64,000 bases of DNA from GCA-020343675 sp964462945. GTDB lineage: Bacteria; Planctomycetota; Phycisphaerae; Sedimentisphaerales; Anaerobacaceae. Made by a program: the position numbers and the translations under genes. Location of the stretch: assembly GCA_964462945.1 (NCBI GenBank), contig CAYWZW010000010.1, positions 1 to 64,000 on the forward strand. The letters are read 5' to 3'. This document shows positions 17,596 to 26,235 of the stretch, piece after piece. How positions within the stretch are numbered: the first letter of the stretch is position 1; every line of letters starts with the position of its first letter. The notes beneath the pieces were generated by a model, which worked only from the letters and a program-made list of their open reading frames with translations, was not told where the DNA came from and did not search any database.

Positions 17596-18309
17596 CCCCC
17601 TGATCCGTTGGATAGGCGTAGTCTTTCTGCTGTCATTCTGAGGCCGAGCCGAAGAATCTCATCTTCAATAAAAGCCGCAGGCTGCGATATTTCACACCGC
17701 TTGCTTGTCACGTATAGTTCCTCAACGATAGTGAGAAACAAGTAAGGCGTCCCGAATGGCGGTTCCTTAAGAAAATAGGTAAATGCAGAAACATCGATTC
17801 TGGGCGAAAAACGCAGATCGACGATGACAAAAGCACCTTAGGGAACCGCCGTTCGTAAGGCGTCCCGGGATTTGACACAGCCAATTGTCAGAACATGGTT
17901 GAGATCTCAGGCTCAAATGGTCCTATTCTGCGACCGGTAGTCTTTGATATGCTTGGTGATTGCTTGGAGCTTCCCCTTTTGACCTAGGTAAGTTTCGCTT
18001 TGACGTCTTCCTGTTTTGATGTTTGCTAGCAGGCTCCTCATTTACCTTCTCCAACACTTCCATTCTGATCAGCCTCTCTTTGATGTTTTCCGTCTTATGA
18101 GCAAGATCCTTAACAGTGTCTTGAACAAATAGGGGGACATCATACCTATTTTTGCCGAGCTTCTGTGGGCTGCAAGTTCGGGCACTTTTGCCTGTTTCGG
18201 CTGGGGGGTGATGGGAAAGTGATGTGGGAGATTGCCGCGGGCCTTCGGCCCTCGCAATGACAGTGCCCGTTCGTGTTGATTCGTGGTTAAGAATCGCCTC
18301 TTTTGCCTA
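17596..18309. other. Intergenic region with a MITE-like element
   Basis: Around 700 bases with no convincing gene. The 17743-17867 part holds an inverted-repeat element (separate entry). The rest is low in coding signal, with several stretches that look like decayed repeat sequence. The tRNA-Tyr promoter begins at its right end. Confidence 0.5.
17743..17866. repeat. MITE-like element with terminal inverted repeats and flanking direct repeats
   Basis: An 11-base sequence (taaggcgtccc) occurs at 17743-17753 and again at 17856-17866. Just inside, 18-base arms gaatggcggttccttaag (17754-17771) and cttagggaaccgccgttc (17837-17854) are inverted repeats of each other, matching at 16 of 18 positions. 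The core is about 100 bases with no coding capacity. This is the build of a miniature non-autonomous transposable element with a target-site duplication, although a structured RNA or regulatory dyad is possible. Confidence 0.55.
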
Positions 18310-18338
18310 TTGACAGGTGGGGGGCATTGGGCTTTAAT
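18310..18338 (+). promoter_or_regulatory. Promoter of tRNA-Tyr
   Basis: TTGACA (18310-18315), 17 bases, TTTAAT (18333-18338). The transcription start would be about 20 bases before the tRNA. The -35 is perfect. Confidence 0.65.
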
Positions 18339-18366
18339 ATGCTCGAAATACGAACGATGAAAGTAG

Positions 18367-18449
18367 GGGTCGGTGCCCGAGTGGCTAAAGGGAACGGGCT
18401 GTAAACCCGTTGGCGTAAGCCTACGTAGGTTCGAATCCTACCCGGCCCA
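18367..18449 (+). tRNA. tRNA-Tyr (GTA)
   Basis: 83-base class II tRNA. The acceptor arms gggtcgg / ccggccc pair fully with one G-U. The anticodon stem acggg/cccgt encloses loop ctGTAaa. A long variable arm follows, and the T arm is gtagg-ttcgaat-cctac. Discriminator is A, and CCA is not encoded. Confidence 0.95.
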
Positions 18450-18468
18450 TTTCACTTCTTGGGAGTAC

Positions 18469-18496
18469 TTGCCATTTGTGCCCAATCGTTTATACT
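18469..18496 (+). promoter_or_regulatory. Possible promoter of the sulfatase
   Basis: TTGCCA (18469-18474), 16-base spacer, TATACT (18491-18496), about 60 bases upstream of the sulfatase ATG. Moderate match. It would separate sulfatase expression from the tRNA. Confidence 0.4.
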
Positions 18497-18559
18497 CTGC
18501 TGCTGTAGGGCTCACGTTAAAAAGCTTGCTTTGGTGAAAAGGACGAAGGAGATCTTCTT

Positions 18560-20053
18560 ATGAGCTATCCCGTGAATCGCCGAGGTTTTCTGTCTATGAT
18601 GGCCGGTGGAGCGGGACTTTCGGTTCTCCATCCACTGATTTCCATGGCTCAAAATCAGCCGGCTCGCAAAAGAAAACTCAATGTCCTGTTTATCGCCGTG
18701 GACGACCTCCGCCCGCAATTAGGCTGTTACGGCCAGAAGCAGATTCACTCGCCCAATATCGACCGCTTAGCCGGCGAGGGCCTTCTCTTCGAGCGGACAT
18801 ATTGCCAGCAGGCGGTATGCGCCCCATCGCGTGCCAGCCTCCTGAGCGGCACGAGACCCGACACGACGAAAATCTACGACCTCAATACCCCGCTGCGAAA
18901 GGCCATGCCCGGCGTCCTTACGCTGCCAGAGCATTTCAAGAACAACGGCTACGAGACCCTCTCCATCGGCAAAATCTACCATCATCCCAAAGATGACAGC
19001 CAGGGATGGAGTACCGAGCCGTATCGCGCAGGCACGTTTCCGGAGGGCGCCTGGAAGGGCCGGGGCTATGTGACTGACGAGGCTATCGCCCAGATGGAGC
19101 AGTACAATAAGACAAATCCCGGGACGAACGGATTAGGGCTTGCATTCGAGGCCGGCGACGTCCCGGACAACGCCTATCCCGACGGCGCCAATACGGACCA
19201 CGCGATCAAAGAGCTGAACCGGCTCAAGGACAAACCTTTCTTCCTTGCCATGGGTTTCTACAAGCCACACCTGCCGTTCACTGCACCGAAGAAGTACTGG
19301 GACATGTACAACCGCGAAGACATGAAGCTCGCCAATAACCCCTTTATCCCTAAGAACGCCCCGACCTACGCCACAACCGACTGGGGCGAGCTGCGAAACT
19401 ACTATGGCATTCCGAAGAAAGGGCCTTGTTCGGACGATTTGGCCCGCCAACTGATTCACGGCTACTATGCCTGTGTTTCATATACAGATGCCATGATTGG
19501 CAGACTGCTGGACGAGCTGGACCGGCTCGAGCTCCGCGATAACACCGTGATTATCCTCTGGGGCGACCACGGCTGGAAGTTAGGCGAGCACGCCGGCTGG
19601 TGCAAACACACGAACTTCGAGATGGACACCCACGTTCCTATGATCCTGAGCGTGCCGGGCATGAAAACCGCCGGCCATCGCACCTGGGCCCTGACCGAAT
19701 ATGTCGATATCTATCCGACCCTTTGTGAAGCGTGCGGCCTTGCCACCCCCGGGCACTTGGAGGGCGTCAGCATGATGCCGCTGCTTGATAATCCCGGCCG
19801 CGAGTGGAAGAAGGCGGCTTTCAGCCAGTACCCGCGCGGCCAAGTCATGGGCTACACGATGCGGACAAAGCGTTTCCGCTATACGGAGTGGCAGGATAAG
19901 AAAACCAGGGAAGTCATGGCCCGCGAATTGTACGATCACGACAAAGACCCGCAGGAAAACGTCAACGCCGCTGATCAGCCGCAATACGAACAGGACGTCC
20001 AACGGCTGGCTCTTATGCTAAAGCAAGGATGGCGGGCCGCCCTGCCGGGATAA
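18560..20053 (+). CDS. Tat-exported type I sulfatase (iduronate-2-sulfatase-like)
   Basis: 497-residue arylsulfatase-superfamily enzyme. The N-terminus NRRGFLSMMAGGAGLSVL is a twin-arginine signal, so it is exported folded. The catalytic signature is VCAPSRASLLSG with Cys87, the residue oxidised to formylglycine by an FGE or anSME maturase. Metal ligands are visible in FIAVDDLRP near the N-terminus and GDHGWKLGEH further on. The pattern RPDTTKIYDL and HTNFEMDTHVPM match the iduronate-2-sulfatase-like subgroup (S1_7). It likely removes sulfate esters from polysaccharide (algal or host glycan) before lyase and glycosidase attack. No maturase gene is in the window. Confidence 0.93.
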   Translation: MSYPVNRRGFLSMMAGGAGLSVLHPLISMAQNQPARKRKLNVLFIAVDDLRPQLGCYGQKQIHSPNIDRLAGEGLLFERTYCQQAVCAPSRASLLSGTRPDTTKIYDLNTPLRKAMPGVLTLPEHFKNNGYETLSIGKIYHHPKDDSQGWSTEPYRAGTFPEGAWKGRGYVTDEAIAQMEQYNKTNPGTNGLGLAFEAGDVPDNAYPDGANTDHAIKELNRLKDKPFFLAMGFYKPHLPFTAPKKYWDMYNREDMKLANNPFIPKNAPTYATTDWGELRNYYGIPKKGPCSDDLARQLIHGYYACVSYTDAMIGRLLDELDRLELRDNTVIILWGDHGWKLGEHAGWCKHTNFEMDTHVPMILSVPGMKTAGHRTWALTEYVDIYPTLCEACGLATPGHLEGVSMMPLLDNPGREWKKAAFSQYPRGQVMGYTMRTKRFRYTEWQDKKTREVMARELYDHDKDPQENVNAADQPQYEQDVQRLALMLKQGWRAALPG

Positions 20054-20079
20054 CGCATTGATCCCAGGCAGAACGACCC

Positions 20080-20164
20080 GGATTTACTATTTATGATTTA
20101 CTATTTACTAATTCCGCTCACGCCTCGGCGTAAGCCGCAATCGTAAATCGTAAATGCGAAATCC
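20080..20164. terminator. Imperfect inverted repeat between convergent genes
   Basis: About 27-base arms (20080-20106 and 20139-20164) are imperfect inverted copies: both read ggattt, attta, gattta in the same order with a few differences. It sits between the ends of the sulfatase and the large exported protein, so it may act as a two-way terminator or be a decayed repeat. No clear T-run. Confidence 0.35.
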
Positions 20165-22053
20165 TAAATCTCAGGGTCTTTCGATTGCTCTTGTTGTTTC
20201 TGCCTCTGCAACTCTTCCTGCTTCTTGATCTGGGGAATAAGAGTCTCAAACACAGATTTGATTTCCACAAGATGCTCTTTCGGCAGCGCTATCTGCATTT
20301 CCAACTTGCCGTCGGCGGTCGTCCGGCCGGCAAAGGCGACATTGCTCTTTGTCGGCACCTGGAGCTTCGGTGGACTCGCACCTTCGGGCAAAGGCATAAA
20401 GCCCAGCACCATATTGAGCATGCGGACGTAATTAAATGTGCCGACAGCGTCGGCTTGCCTGCTGTTGGGAATCGCCTCTACGGCGGCCTTCATCTCCGAG
20501 CCGATCTCTTTCGGCCCGCCGGCCTTCACCTGGTCGATCAGCTCGCGAATCGTCTGGTCGGCCCCGCCGCCAATCGAATAAACGCAATAGCCCTCCACGA
20601 AGGCCCAGCGATAGTCCAGTGCATCGCCGTAGATCTTCTTAATCATCTCGGTCTGCGGCGATTTTTCATCGCCTATCTTGAAAGCCACCTTTGCCGAGTC
20701 GATTCTAACCTCCTTGTACGTGTCGGCCCCGCGCTCGACCTTGAAATCCAGTTCCATGCCGAAGCCTTTGTACAGCTTCGCAAAGGCCCCATCCTGCATC
20801 ATCTTCAGTTGCTCTTCAATCGCTTCTTTGAACACCTTCTCATCTTTGACCTTGATGACATACTTTATCGAGAGTAACGGAGACTCTCTGCCCGTGGCCC
20901 CGAACGATATGGCCAGCGAATCTCCCATGGCGTCGATCAGACTTGCCGTGAGCGTCTTGACTTTGTCCAGGTCCGCTTCGGGCACCGCTCCGGCCGCCAT
21001 CTGGCCCACCAGGTCTATGAGTTTCCCGTAGCCCGCCTTCAAACTGTCGCGGTCAACTTTGCAGCCGAGATTCATCATCGCACCGTCGTCGAGATACCCT
21101 AACATGTTGCCGAAGTCCCCTGCCACGGCACTTCCAATGATCGCGGCCATCTCCGTGCCGGGTACGGGCTTGACGCCGACGGCAACGTTGCACATCTGCG
21201 CCGAGGGCGTCAGTGCAACCGTGACCTGGTCGGTTCCGTTCATCAGCATCTTGAACATGCCGCCGTAGAGACTAACGACGCCGGAGGGATCCACCATCAT
21301 CGGCGGGCCCTGGCCGCTTTCTTTCATTTTCTGCAGTTGAGCTTTCATCTGCTCAAGCTGGGCAAAGAACATAGGGCCGACCAGCTGCGAAGCCTGCTTG
21401 ACATTAACATACACCCACACGGATGCGTTCGCCGCCTGCTGCCTCTGGTCGTCATCGAGGGCCGTGACCAGACTCTGCTCTCTCTCACCCATCATCTTCT
21501 TAACGGAAATCAGCTTCTCGCGGGCGTCCGGCGGACAGAGCAGGGCAAACCGGCGGACATTCGTCGCCAGAGCGCGCGGCTGGCCGTCAACGGTAATTGT
21601 CGAGACCCCTTCGTCGTCAGGCTTGCCGCGGTTAGGGTTTTGAGAAATGAACTCGTTGTAATCTCCGACCGGGATCAGGGCCCCGATGAACATATTGCCC
21701 ATCGGCCCAGGTCCCGGTTTCTCGCCGGGAACATTCACGGCAAAAACTGCAAAATTCCCTTTCCTGTTGACACCGCTTAGTTTGTCATCGCCGAGCAGCT
21801 TGCCCAGCTTGGAGATGACCGTTGCTTCGGCATCGAAAGACTCAGGCGCGATGCCCTTGAGGAATTCGTTGGCCGTCGCCAGGGCGCCGTCGAGATTATT
21901 GATGCGTACGCAAAACATGCTCTTTGCCGGGATTGACCCTAATAGCCCGGCGGCGCCGGGTCTTGTCGATCTTGCCGCCCATACCCCGCCGGCAGCCAAC
22001 ATCACGACCATTGCCGCGAGCGCGGCACTTCTGAGACTTTTCGAGATAACCAT
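20164..22053 (-). CDS. Large exported protein of unknown function
   Basis: 629 residues. The ATG chosen (MVISKSLRS) has an AAAGGA site 6-7 bases upstream; an upstream TTG only adds five residues. The signal peptide SAALAAMVVMLAAGGVWA ends near residue 26. The mature part has no membrane helix and no cysteine-rich motif. It looks like two related halves rich in alternating helices and strands, with recurring short phrases such as SIPAKSMFCVRINNLDG and later YCVYSIGGGADQTIRELIDQ. This resembles planctomycete proteins of the DUF3352-like kind, but I cannot name a family. The C-terminus is a charged Gln/Glu-rich coiled tail. Stand-alone gene. Confidence 0.75.
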   Translation of the reverse strand: MVISKSLRSAALAAMVVMLAAGGVWAARSTRPGAAGLLGSIPAKSMFCVRINNLDGALATANEFLKGIAPESFDAEATVISKLGKLLGDDKLSGVNRKGNFAVFAVNVPGEKPGPGPMGNMFIGALIPVGDYNEFISQNPNRGKPDDEGVSTITVDGQPRALATNVRRFALLCPPDAREKLISVKKMMGEREQSLVTALDDDQRQQAANASVWVYVNVKQASQLVGPMFFAQLEQMKAQLQKMKESGQGPPMMVDPSGVVSLYGGMFKMLMNGTDQVTVALTPSAQMCNVAVGVKPVPGTEMAAIIGSAVAGDFGNMLGYLDDGAMMNLGCKVDRDSLKAGYGKLIDLVGQMAAGAVPEADLDKVKTLTASLIDAMGDSLAISFGATGRESPLLSIKYVIKVKDEKVFKEAIEEQLKMMQDGAFAKLYKGFGMELDFKVERGADTYKEVRIDSAKVAFKIGDEKSPQTEMIKKIYGDALDYRWAFVEGYCVYSIGGGADQTIRELIDQVKAGGPKEIGSEMKAAVEAIPNSRQADAVGTFNYVRMLNMVLGFMPLPEGASPPKLQVPTKSNVAFAGRTTADGKLEMQIALPKEHLVEIKSVFETLIPQIKKQEELQRQKQQEQSKDPEI

Positions 22054-22068
22054 GTTCTGTCCTTTCAA

Positions 22069-22599
22069 AATTAGTCCGGATTTTCAGTTTTTTCGGCTTC
22101 AATGATAATGACGCACGACAAGCCGGAAATTCACAGTTTTTTTCAGAATCTCCAGTCAAATTTGGCAATTTGTCCTCTCAAACGCCCAAGGACGACTCCT
22201 ATGTGAACGATTACCACGATCACCCCCAAAAAGCAAGTGAATTCTCCCCCCAATGGACCAAGCGGCGTGCTGTGCAGACCATACCAGCGAAAGAAAACAG
22301 CTCGCAGAACAAAGGACGGCCTTCTGCTTTCTGTACTGCGTTTTGCGTATTCTGAATTCTGAAACAGCCGCCACGGGCGGCAAAAAAACGAACTTTTATC
22401 GGCCGACAGCGCAGAAGCTGGCAAAGGCAGGCGAAAAGGCGATTTCGCCGTAAAGAGTCAGACTGCCGATTTTTGGCTAAAGTGGCGTTGCACCGCTGCC
22501 GATAACTACAAACAAGTTCATAGAACGATTTTTCTCCCCTCCGGAAAACATCGAGTAGTCCGGCATAAGCCGGATTGTCGATGTTTTCTTTTTTTTAAA
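22069..22599. other. Intergenic region, decayed repeats and a terminator
   Basis: About 500 bases with no supported gene; short frames on both strands have unnatural composition. It contains a GC-rich hairpin (gccgcc-ac-gggcggc) near 22370, dispersed-repeat-like sequence (ctgaattctga) and a strong terminator at its right end, listed separately. Confidence 0.5.
22545..22596. terminator. Rho-independent terminator after ispD
   Basis: Outer arms aaaacatcga (22545-22554) and tcgatgtttt (22578-22587) pair perfectly. An inner tccggc-ataa-gccgga stem sits inside. On the + strand it is followed by C and eight T. On the minus strand, the direction of ispD which ends at 22600, the stem itself ends in TTTT. 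Probably bidirectional. Confidence 0.7.
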
Positions 22600-23340
22600 T
22601 CACCACTGAGCTTCAATGTACGGCCCTACGGGGCCTTCCGGCACGGGTTTCGGCCGGGACTTCAGGATGGCTTCTGCGATCGCAATGTCGTTCTTGCAGG
22701 TGATCTTGATGTTTGAAGAGTCTGATTCCACAATGGTAACCGGATGGCCCAGCGCTTCGACTAATTGCGAGTCATCGCTGATTTTGCTCTTGTCGAGGTT
22801 CTTGAGGTTTTCGTAGGCCTTTTTCAGCAGGTTGGCGGCAAAGACCTGGGGCGTCTGAGCTTCGTAGAGACCTGAGCGGTCGATGGTTTTTAGTATCGTG
22901 CTTTCTTTGACCTGTTTTATTGTTGCCGTCACGGCGCAGGCCGGTATGGCCGCTCCGCTCTTGCCGGCGGCGGCGATGCTGGCCGCGATTGCTTTCTCCG
23001 TCACACAGCACCGGCAGGCATCGTGGACGGCGACAAGATCGATATCGCCTGGGACGAGTTCGAGGCCCTTCTTGACCGTGTCGAAACGCTCGGCGCCGCC
23101 CATAAAGATTTTCACATTGAAGAATTTCAAGTTGGGTCCCCATTTGACGTTCACAAGCTCTTCGTCCTCGGGGGGGATTCCCAACAGAACTTGTTTTACA
23201 TCGCTGCGGTTGGCAAAAAGCTCGACACTCCGCAAAAAGACGGCCCGGCCCGCTACATCGACGAAGGCCTTCTTTCTTGGTCCGCCGAATCGGCTGCTGG
23301 CGCCTGCGGCGCAGATGATCGCTGCAACACTTTGACTCAT
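22600..23340 (-). CDS. ispD: 2-C-methyl-D-erythritol 4-phosphate cytidylyltransferase
   Basis: 246-residue IspD, third enzyme of the non-mevalonate isoprenoid pathway, using CTP. AIICAAGASSRFGGPRKK is the nucleotide-binding loop, followed by FMGGAERFDTVKKGL, VAVHDACRCCVTE (usually VHDAARP) and AQTPQVF, SDDSQLVEALG near the C-terminus. The AARP to ACRC change near the CTP-binding region is unusual but conservative in context. The protein has a slightly long C-terminal tail (PKPVPEGPVGPYIEAQW). It may be in an operon with the cobalamin adenosyltransferase and DUF4230 genes upstream on the same strand. Confidence 0.92.
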   Translation of the reverse strand: MSQSVAAIICAAGASSRFGGPRKKAFVDVAGRAVFLRSVELFANRSDVKQVLLGIPPEDEELVNVKWGPNLKFFNVKIFMGGAERFDTVKKGLELVPGDIDLVAVHDACRCCVTEKAIAASIAAAGKSGAAIPACAVTATIKQVKESTILKTIDRSGLYEAQTPQVFAANLLKKAYENLKNLDKSKISDDSQLVEALGHPVTIVESDSSNIKITCKNDIAIAEAILKSRPKPVPEGPVGPYIEAQW

Positions 23341-23436
23341 AGCAAAAGTTCCTGTTCTATGCCCTTGTCATTTCACGATTCTCGACGAGCATCCCGTATC
23401 CAGGATCGAGCATCCAGTATGGGGGCGCCATGCCAC

Positions 23437-23979
23437 TCAATATTCGATACCCCGTCTTGCGGGCCGGCCCTTGCCAAGCGGATGCTTGATGCTTTTCATC
23501 TCCGTCACCAGATCCGCCAAGTCGATTAATTCCTTGGTTGCCCCTCGGCCGGTCAGGACAATTTCGACGGCTGGGTGGCGTCTACCGATCAGATTCTTCA
23601 CATCCTCAAGCCTGGCCAGCCCTTTCGAAAGGCAGAATACGATCTCATCGAGGATCAGCACGTCGTAGAATCGTTTCTCCGCCGTTTGAGCTATGTTCTC
23701 AAGGACTAGCCTGATTGCAGCCCGTATTTCGGCGACGGCTTTCTCGTCGTCCAAAGACGTGGACATGTCCCACGGAACATCGAGCGCCTCGACCCGGATC
23801 CTGACCGCTCCCAATTGCAGTGCGAAACGCTCGCCGACATCAAGGGTGGGCGGCTTCAGGAATTGGTAGATCAGGACCTTGTTTCCCTGGCCGGCTGCGC
23901 GCAGAGCCAAGCCGAACGCAGCGGTTGTCTTGCCCTTGCCATCACCGGTATAAATCTGAACGAGCCCTTTTTCCAACAT
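23437..23979 (-). CDS. cobO: Cob(I)yrinic acid a,c-diamide adenosyltransferase
   Basis: 180-residue BtuR/CobA/CobO-family protein that attaches the adenosyl group to the corrin cobalt using ATP. The P-loop GDGKGKTTAAFG is at about residues 12-22, with RAAGQGNKV and LILDEIVFCLSKGL (Walker B-like) following and VLTGRGATKELIDLADLVTEM near the end, all diagnostic. The start is set at MLEKGL because the 27 codons upstream have no resemblance to the family. C-terminus HPLGKGRPARRGIEY is typical. No other cobalamin gene is near, so it likely serves corrinoid salvage. Confidence 0.93.
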   Translation of the reverse strand: MLEKGLVQIYTGDGKGKTTAAFGLALRAAGQGNKVLIYQFLKPPTLDVGERFALQLGAVRIRVEALDVPWDMSTSLDDEKAVAEIRAAIRLVLENIAQTAEKRFYDVLILDEIVFCLSKGLARLEDVKNLIGRRHPAVEIVLTGRGATKELIDLADLVTEMKSIKHPLGKGRPARRGIEY

Positions 23980-24060
23980 GGCGGCATTATAAACTGATCC
24001 GGCGTTCCCACAAAGCCTTGAATTCAAGTGTCGAGTGTTTGCGACGTCGCATTTTGGCAC

Positions 24061-24747
24061 TTACTGCTTGCCGGATTCGGCACCCCGGTCTTGCGAAGCA
24101 GACTCTCCGGGAAGCTCGCCGGCGATTCCCGAAGCAGGCTCGGCCACGATGGAAATATCCGTCGTATAATCCGGGTAGGAAAGCGAAAAGATCTTCTTGA
24201 AGGCGAGTTTGGTTTTGTCGCGAAGCAAATCCAGGACGTAGAACTCATCCACGTTTTTGAGGGCATTGTTCCTGGCTTCATCGTCAAGAGCAAGCACTTC
24301 ATCCGAGCTGAAATCTTCTATAATGTCATATTTCCAGGGGATATTTTCCGCCTTCTCCAAAGGCAGTTTATAAAACTTTCTGTTGTAAATCTCACAGCTC
24401 AGGATTCTCGGGCTCGGCAGCGCAATGCGAATGACATGTTGTGAGTCATCAACCGTGTAATTCAGCCGATCCAGGTCGAAGCCGACCTTCAATTTGGCTG
24501 TATATCTCAATAAGCCTCTTTTCCAGCGAACGGCGACCAAGCTCGTCTTCTTCTCTTTGATCTCCGCGACGCCCTCGGTGATATACTCCAGAACCGCCAA
24601 TTCCGCGATGGCCTGGATAGACTTGATAAGAAATGTGGTGGTCTTCGATTCCGTTCTCGGCGCGCCGGCGAATCTCTTGCCTATGAAAAAGGCCAAGGAC
24701 CCTATGATGACAGCGCCGACAAGATAAATAACATCCCACATTTGCAT
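24061..24747 (-). CDS. DUF4230-family membrane-anchored protein
   Basis: 228 residues. One N-terminal membrane helix (VIYLVGAVIIGSLAFFIG, about 5-22). The rest is a soluble domain with the pattern of DUF4230: AIAELAVLEYITEGVAEIKEKK, then LLRYTAKLKVGFDL and a beta strand IALPSPRILSCEI. Function of DUF4230 is unknown. It is the first gene of a possible minus-strand operon with cobO and ispD and has a negatively charged C-terminal tail. Confidence 0.75.
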   Translation of the reverse strand: MQMWDVIYLVGAVIIGSLAFFIGKRFAGAPRTESKTTTFLIKSIQAIAELAVLEYITEGVAEIKEKKTSLVAVRWKRGLLRYTAKLKVGFDLDRLNYTVDDSQHVIRIALPSPRILSCEIYNRKFYKLPLEKAENIPWKYDIIEDFSSDEVLALDDEARNNALKNVDEFYVLDLLRDKTKLAFKKIFSLSYPDYTTDISIVAEPASGIAGELPGESASQDRGAESGKQ

Positions 24748-24882
24748 TATCCCTTCGGTACTCTTTTTCGCACAGGCTTTAGAAGCTCTGGGGCCGGCGT
24801 TTGCCTTTCACGAAACAGAATAACCGCCGCCGGCACCGGCGTCAAAACAAAAATACAGTACAGGACGGATTCGGGCTTTTGC

Positions 24883-24911
24883 TTTTGCCAAGTCTATGAC
24901 AAGTATATAAT
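24883..24911 (+). promoter_or_regulatory. Promoter of the histidine kinase/NtrC pair
   Basis: Perfect TATAAT at 24906-24911. The -35 is weak: TTTTGC with 17-base spacing, or TTGCCA with 15. It lies 55-60 bases before the GTG start of the kinase gene. Confidence 0.5.
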
Positions 24912-24965
24912 ATCCTGAAGGTTGCGTCGTTGAGGCTACTGTCCGAAAAGTCAGAGGAGCTTAGC

Positions 24966-26210
24966 GTGTGGCAGCAAATCGTCCATCTCTTTCGCAGACC
25001 CGCAGAGGGCGGCAGCTTATTGACCGAGTTCGAAGACAGCTTGATACTTATCGTTGATCCCGAGCAGCTTACAAATAATCTGCTTGGCAAACTGAAGGAG
25101 CTCCTGGATGTGGAAAATGCCTTCGTGTACCTCGCGGATAACAGCGAATCGTCCTGGACTTTCTCTCTGGTGGACAAGGCCAGCCAAAGCGAATCCAAGC
25201 TATCGGGCCTGGCTTCCAACAGCCGAATAGCACAGTGGTTTCGTGTCAATCGGCAAATTCTTTTCTTTGAGGAAAACGAGGAGGTCGCAGACTATCTCCG
25301 CGAGGAGCTTCAGCCGTTCTTGGATTTGTCCGTCAATCTTGCATTCCCGCTGATTTCGATGGACAGGCTGATTGGCATGGTATTTCTGCATTTAAGCCAG
25401 GGGCCTTTGAACAGCGTTCAGACGGCAAACTTGCAGGTCCTCAGCCGGCAGGCCGGCCTGGCTTTTGAGAATGCCCTTCTGTTCAAGGAGCGCTTACGCC
25501 AGAACGAACGAATGTTCCGTGCCGAGCAATTGGCCACCATGGGACAATTCGCCGCGGGTATCGCGCACGAGCTTCGAAACCCGCTGACGGCTATCCGCAG
25601 CACGGTCCAGTACCTTGCCGGTGAATTCGATCCAGGCACGGACCAAATGAACCTTGCTCACAACATCCTGGATGAGGTTGACCGGCTGAACAATATTGTG
25701 GGGAACCTGCTGTCCCTGGCCCAGCCGGCGGAGAGTAATCCGGAAGAAATAGACATCCGCCAGGAGATCGAGCGCTGTATGAATTTCATCGAGGCCAAAG
25801 CCAAGAGTCAGAATGTCAAGCTGGAGACTGATTTCCAAGAGGATTTGCCGAAGCTTACGATTGACCCGGCTGAGTTGCGACAAGTGCTTCTGAATGTTAT
25901 GATGAATGGGTTGCAGGCCATGCCCCAAGGGGGAATGCTCCTGGTCAAATCCCGCCACCTCGCCGAAGGAAGCCGCGACTTCATTTCAGGCAGTGACAGG
26001 ATGCTGATTCAGATTGAGGATGAGGGATGCGGAATACCGTCCAGCTTGTGGCAAAAGGTTTTTGAACCTTTCTTCACGACCAAGGCCGGCGGGACAGGCC
26101 TTGGGCTGGCCATTTGCAACAGCATTGTCAAACGCTATAATGGGGAAATCTGGATTGAAGAGGCCAAGAGCGGTGGTACGAAGGTGAAGATTTCCTTGCC
26201 CATAAGGTGA
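24966..26210 (+). CDS. GAF-domain sensor histidine kinase (NtrB/AtoS type)
   Basis: 414 residues from a GTG with an AGAGGAG site 6 bases upstream; the longer TTG start at 24930 lacks one. Residues about 30-180 look like a cytoplasmic GAF domain (no membrane helix), so it senses an internal signal. The DHp helix FAAGIAHELRNPLTAIRS has the phosphoacceptor His201. The catalytic domain has NVMMNGLQAMPQG (N box), IEDEGCGIP (G1) and KAGGTGLGLAICNSIVKRY (G2). It ends 25 bases before the sigma-54 regulator gene, its evident partner. This pair most likely controls the exporter operon beginning at 27973. Confidence 0.92.
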   Translation: MWQQIVHLFRRPAEGGSLLTEFEDSLILIVDPEQLTNNLLGKLKELLDVENAFVYLADNSESSWTFSLVDKASQSESKLSGLASNSRIAQWFRVNRQILFFEENEEVADYLREELQPFLDLSVNLAFPLISMDRLIGMVFLHLSQGPLNSVQTANLQVLSRQAGLAFENALLFKERLRQNERMFRAEQLATMGQFAAGIAHELRNPLTAIRSTVQYLAGEFDPGTDQMNLAHNILDEVDRLNNIVGNLLSLAQPAESNPEEIDIRQEIERCMNFIEAKAKSQNVKLETDFQEDLPKLTIDPAELRQVLLNVMMNGLQAMPQGGMLLVKSRHLAEGSRDFISGSDRMLIQIEDEGCGIPSSLWQKVFEPFFTTKAGGTGLGLAICNSIVKRYNGEIWIEEAKSGGTKVKISLPIR

Positions 26211-26235
26211 GCGCATCGGTCAGGAGCCAGGTGAC

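Noticed and set aside
22365..22390. GC-rich hairpin with A-run as a terminator
   Set aside because: The run is of A on the + strand and precedes the hairpin on the minus strand, so it does not fit a terminator for any neighbouring gene.
22143..22424. 93-codon minus-strand frame with a hydrophobic stretch
   Set aside because: The region has dispersed-repeat character, no ribosome site and an unnatural N-terminal half.
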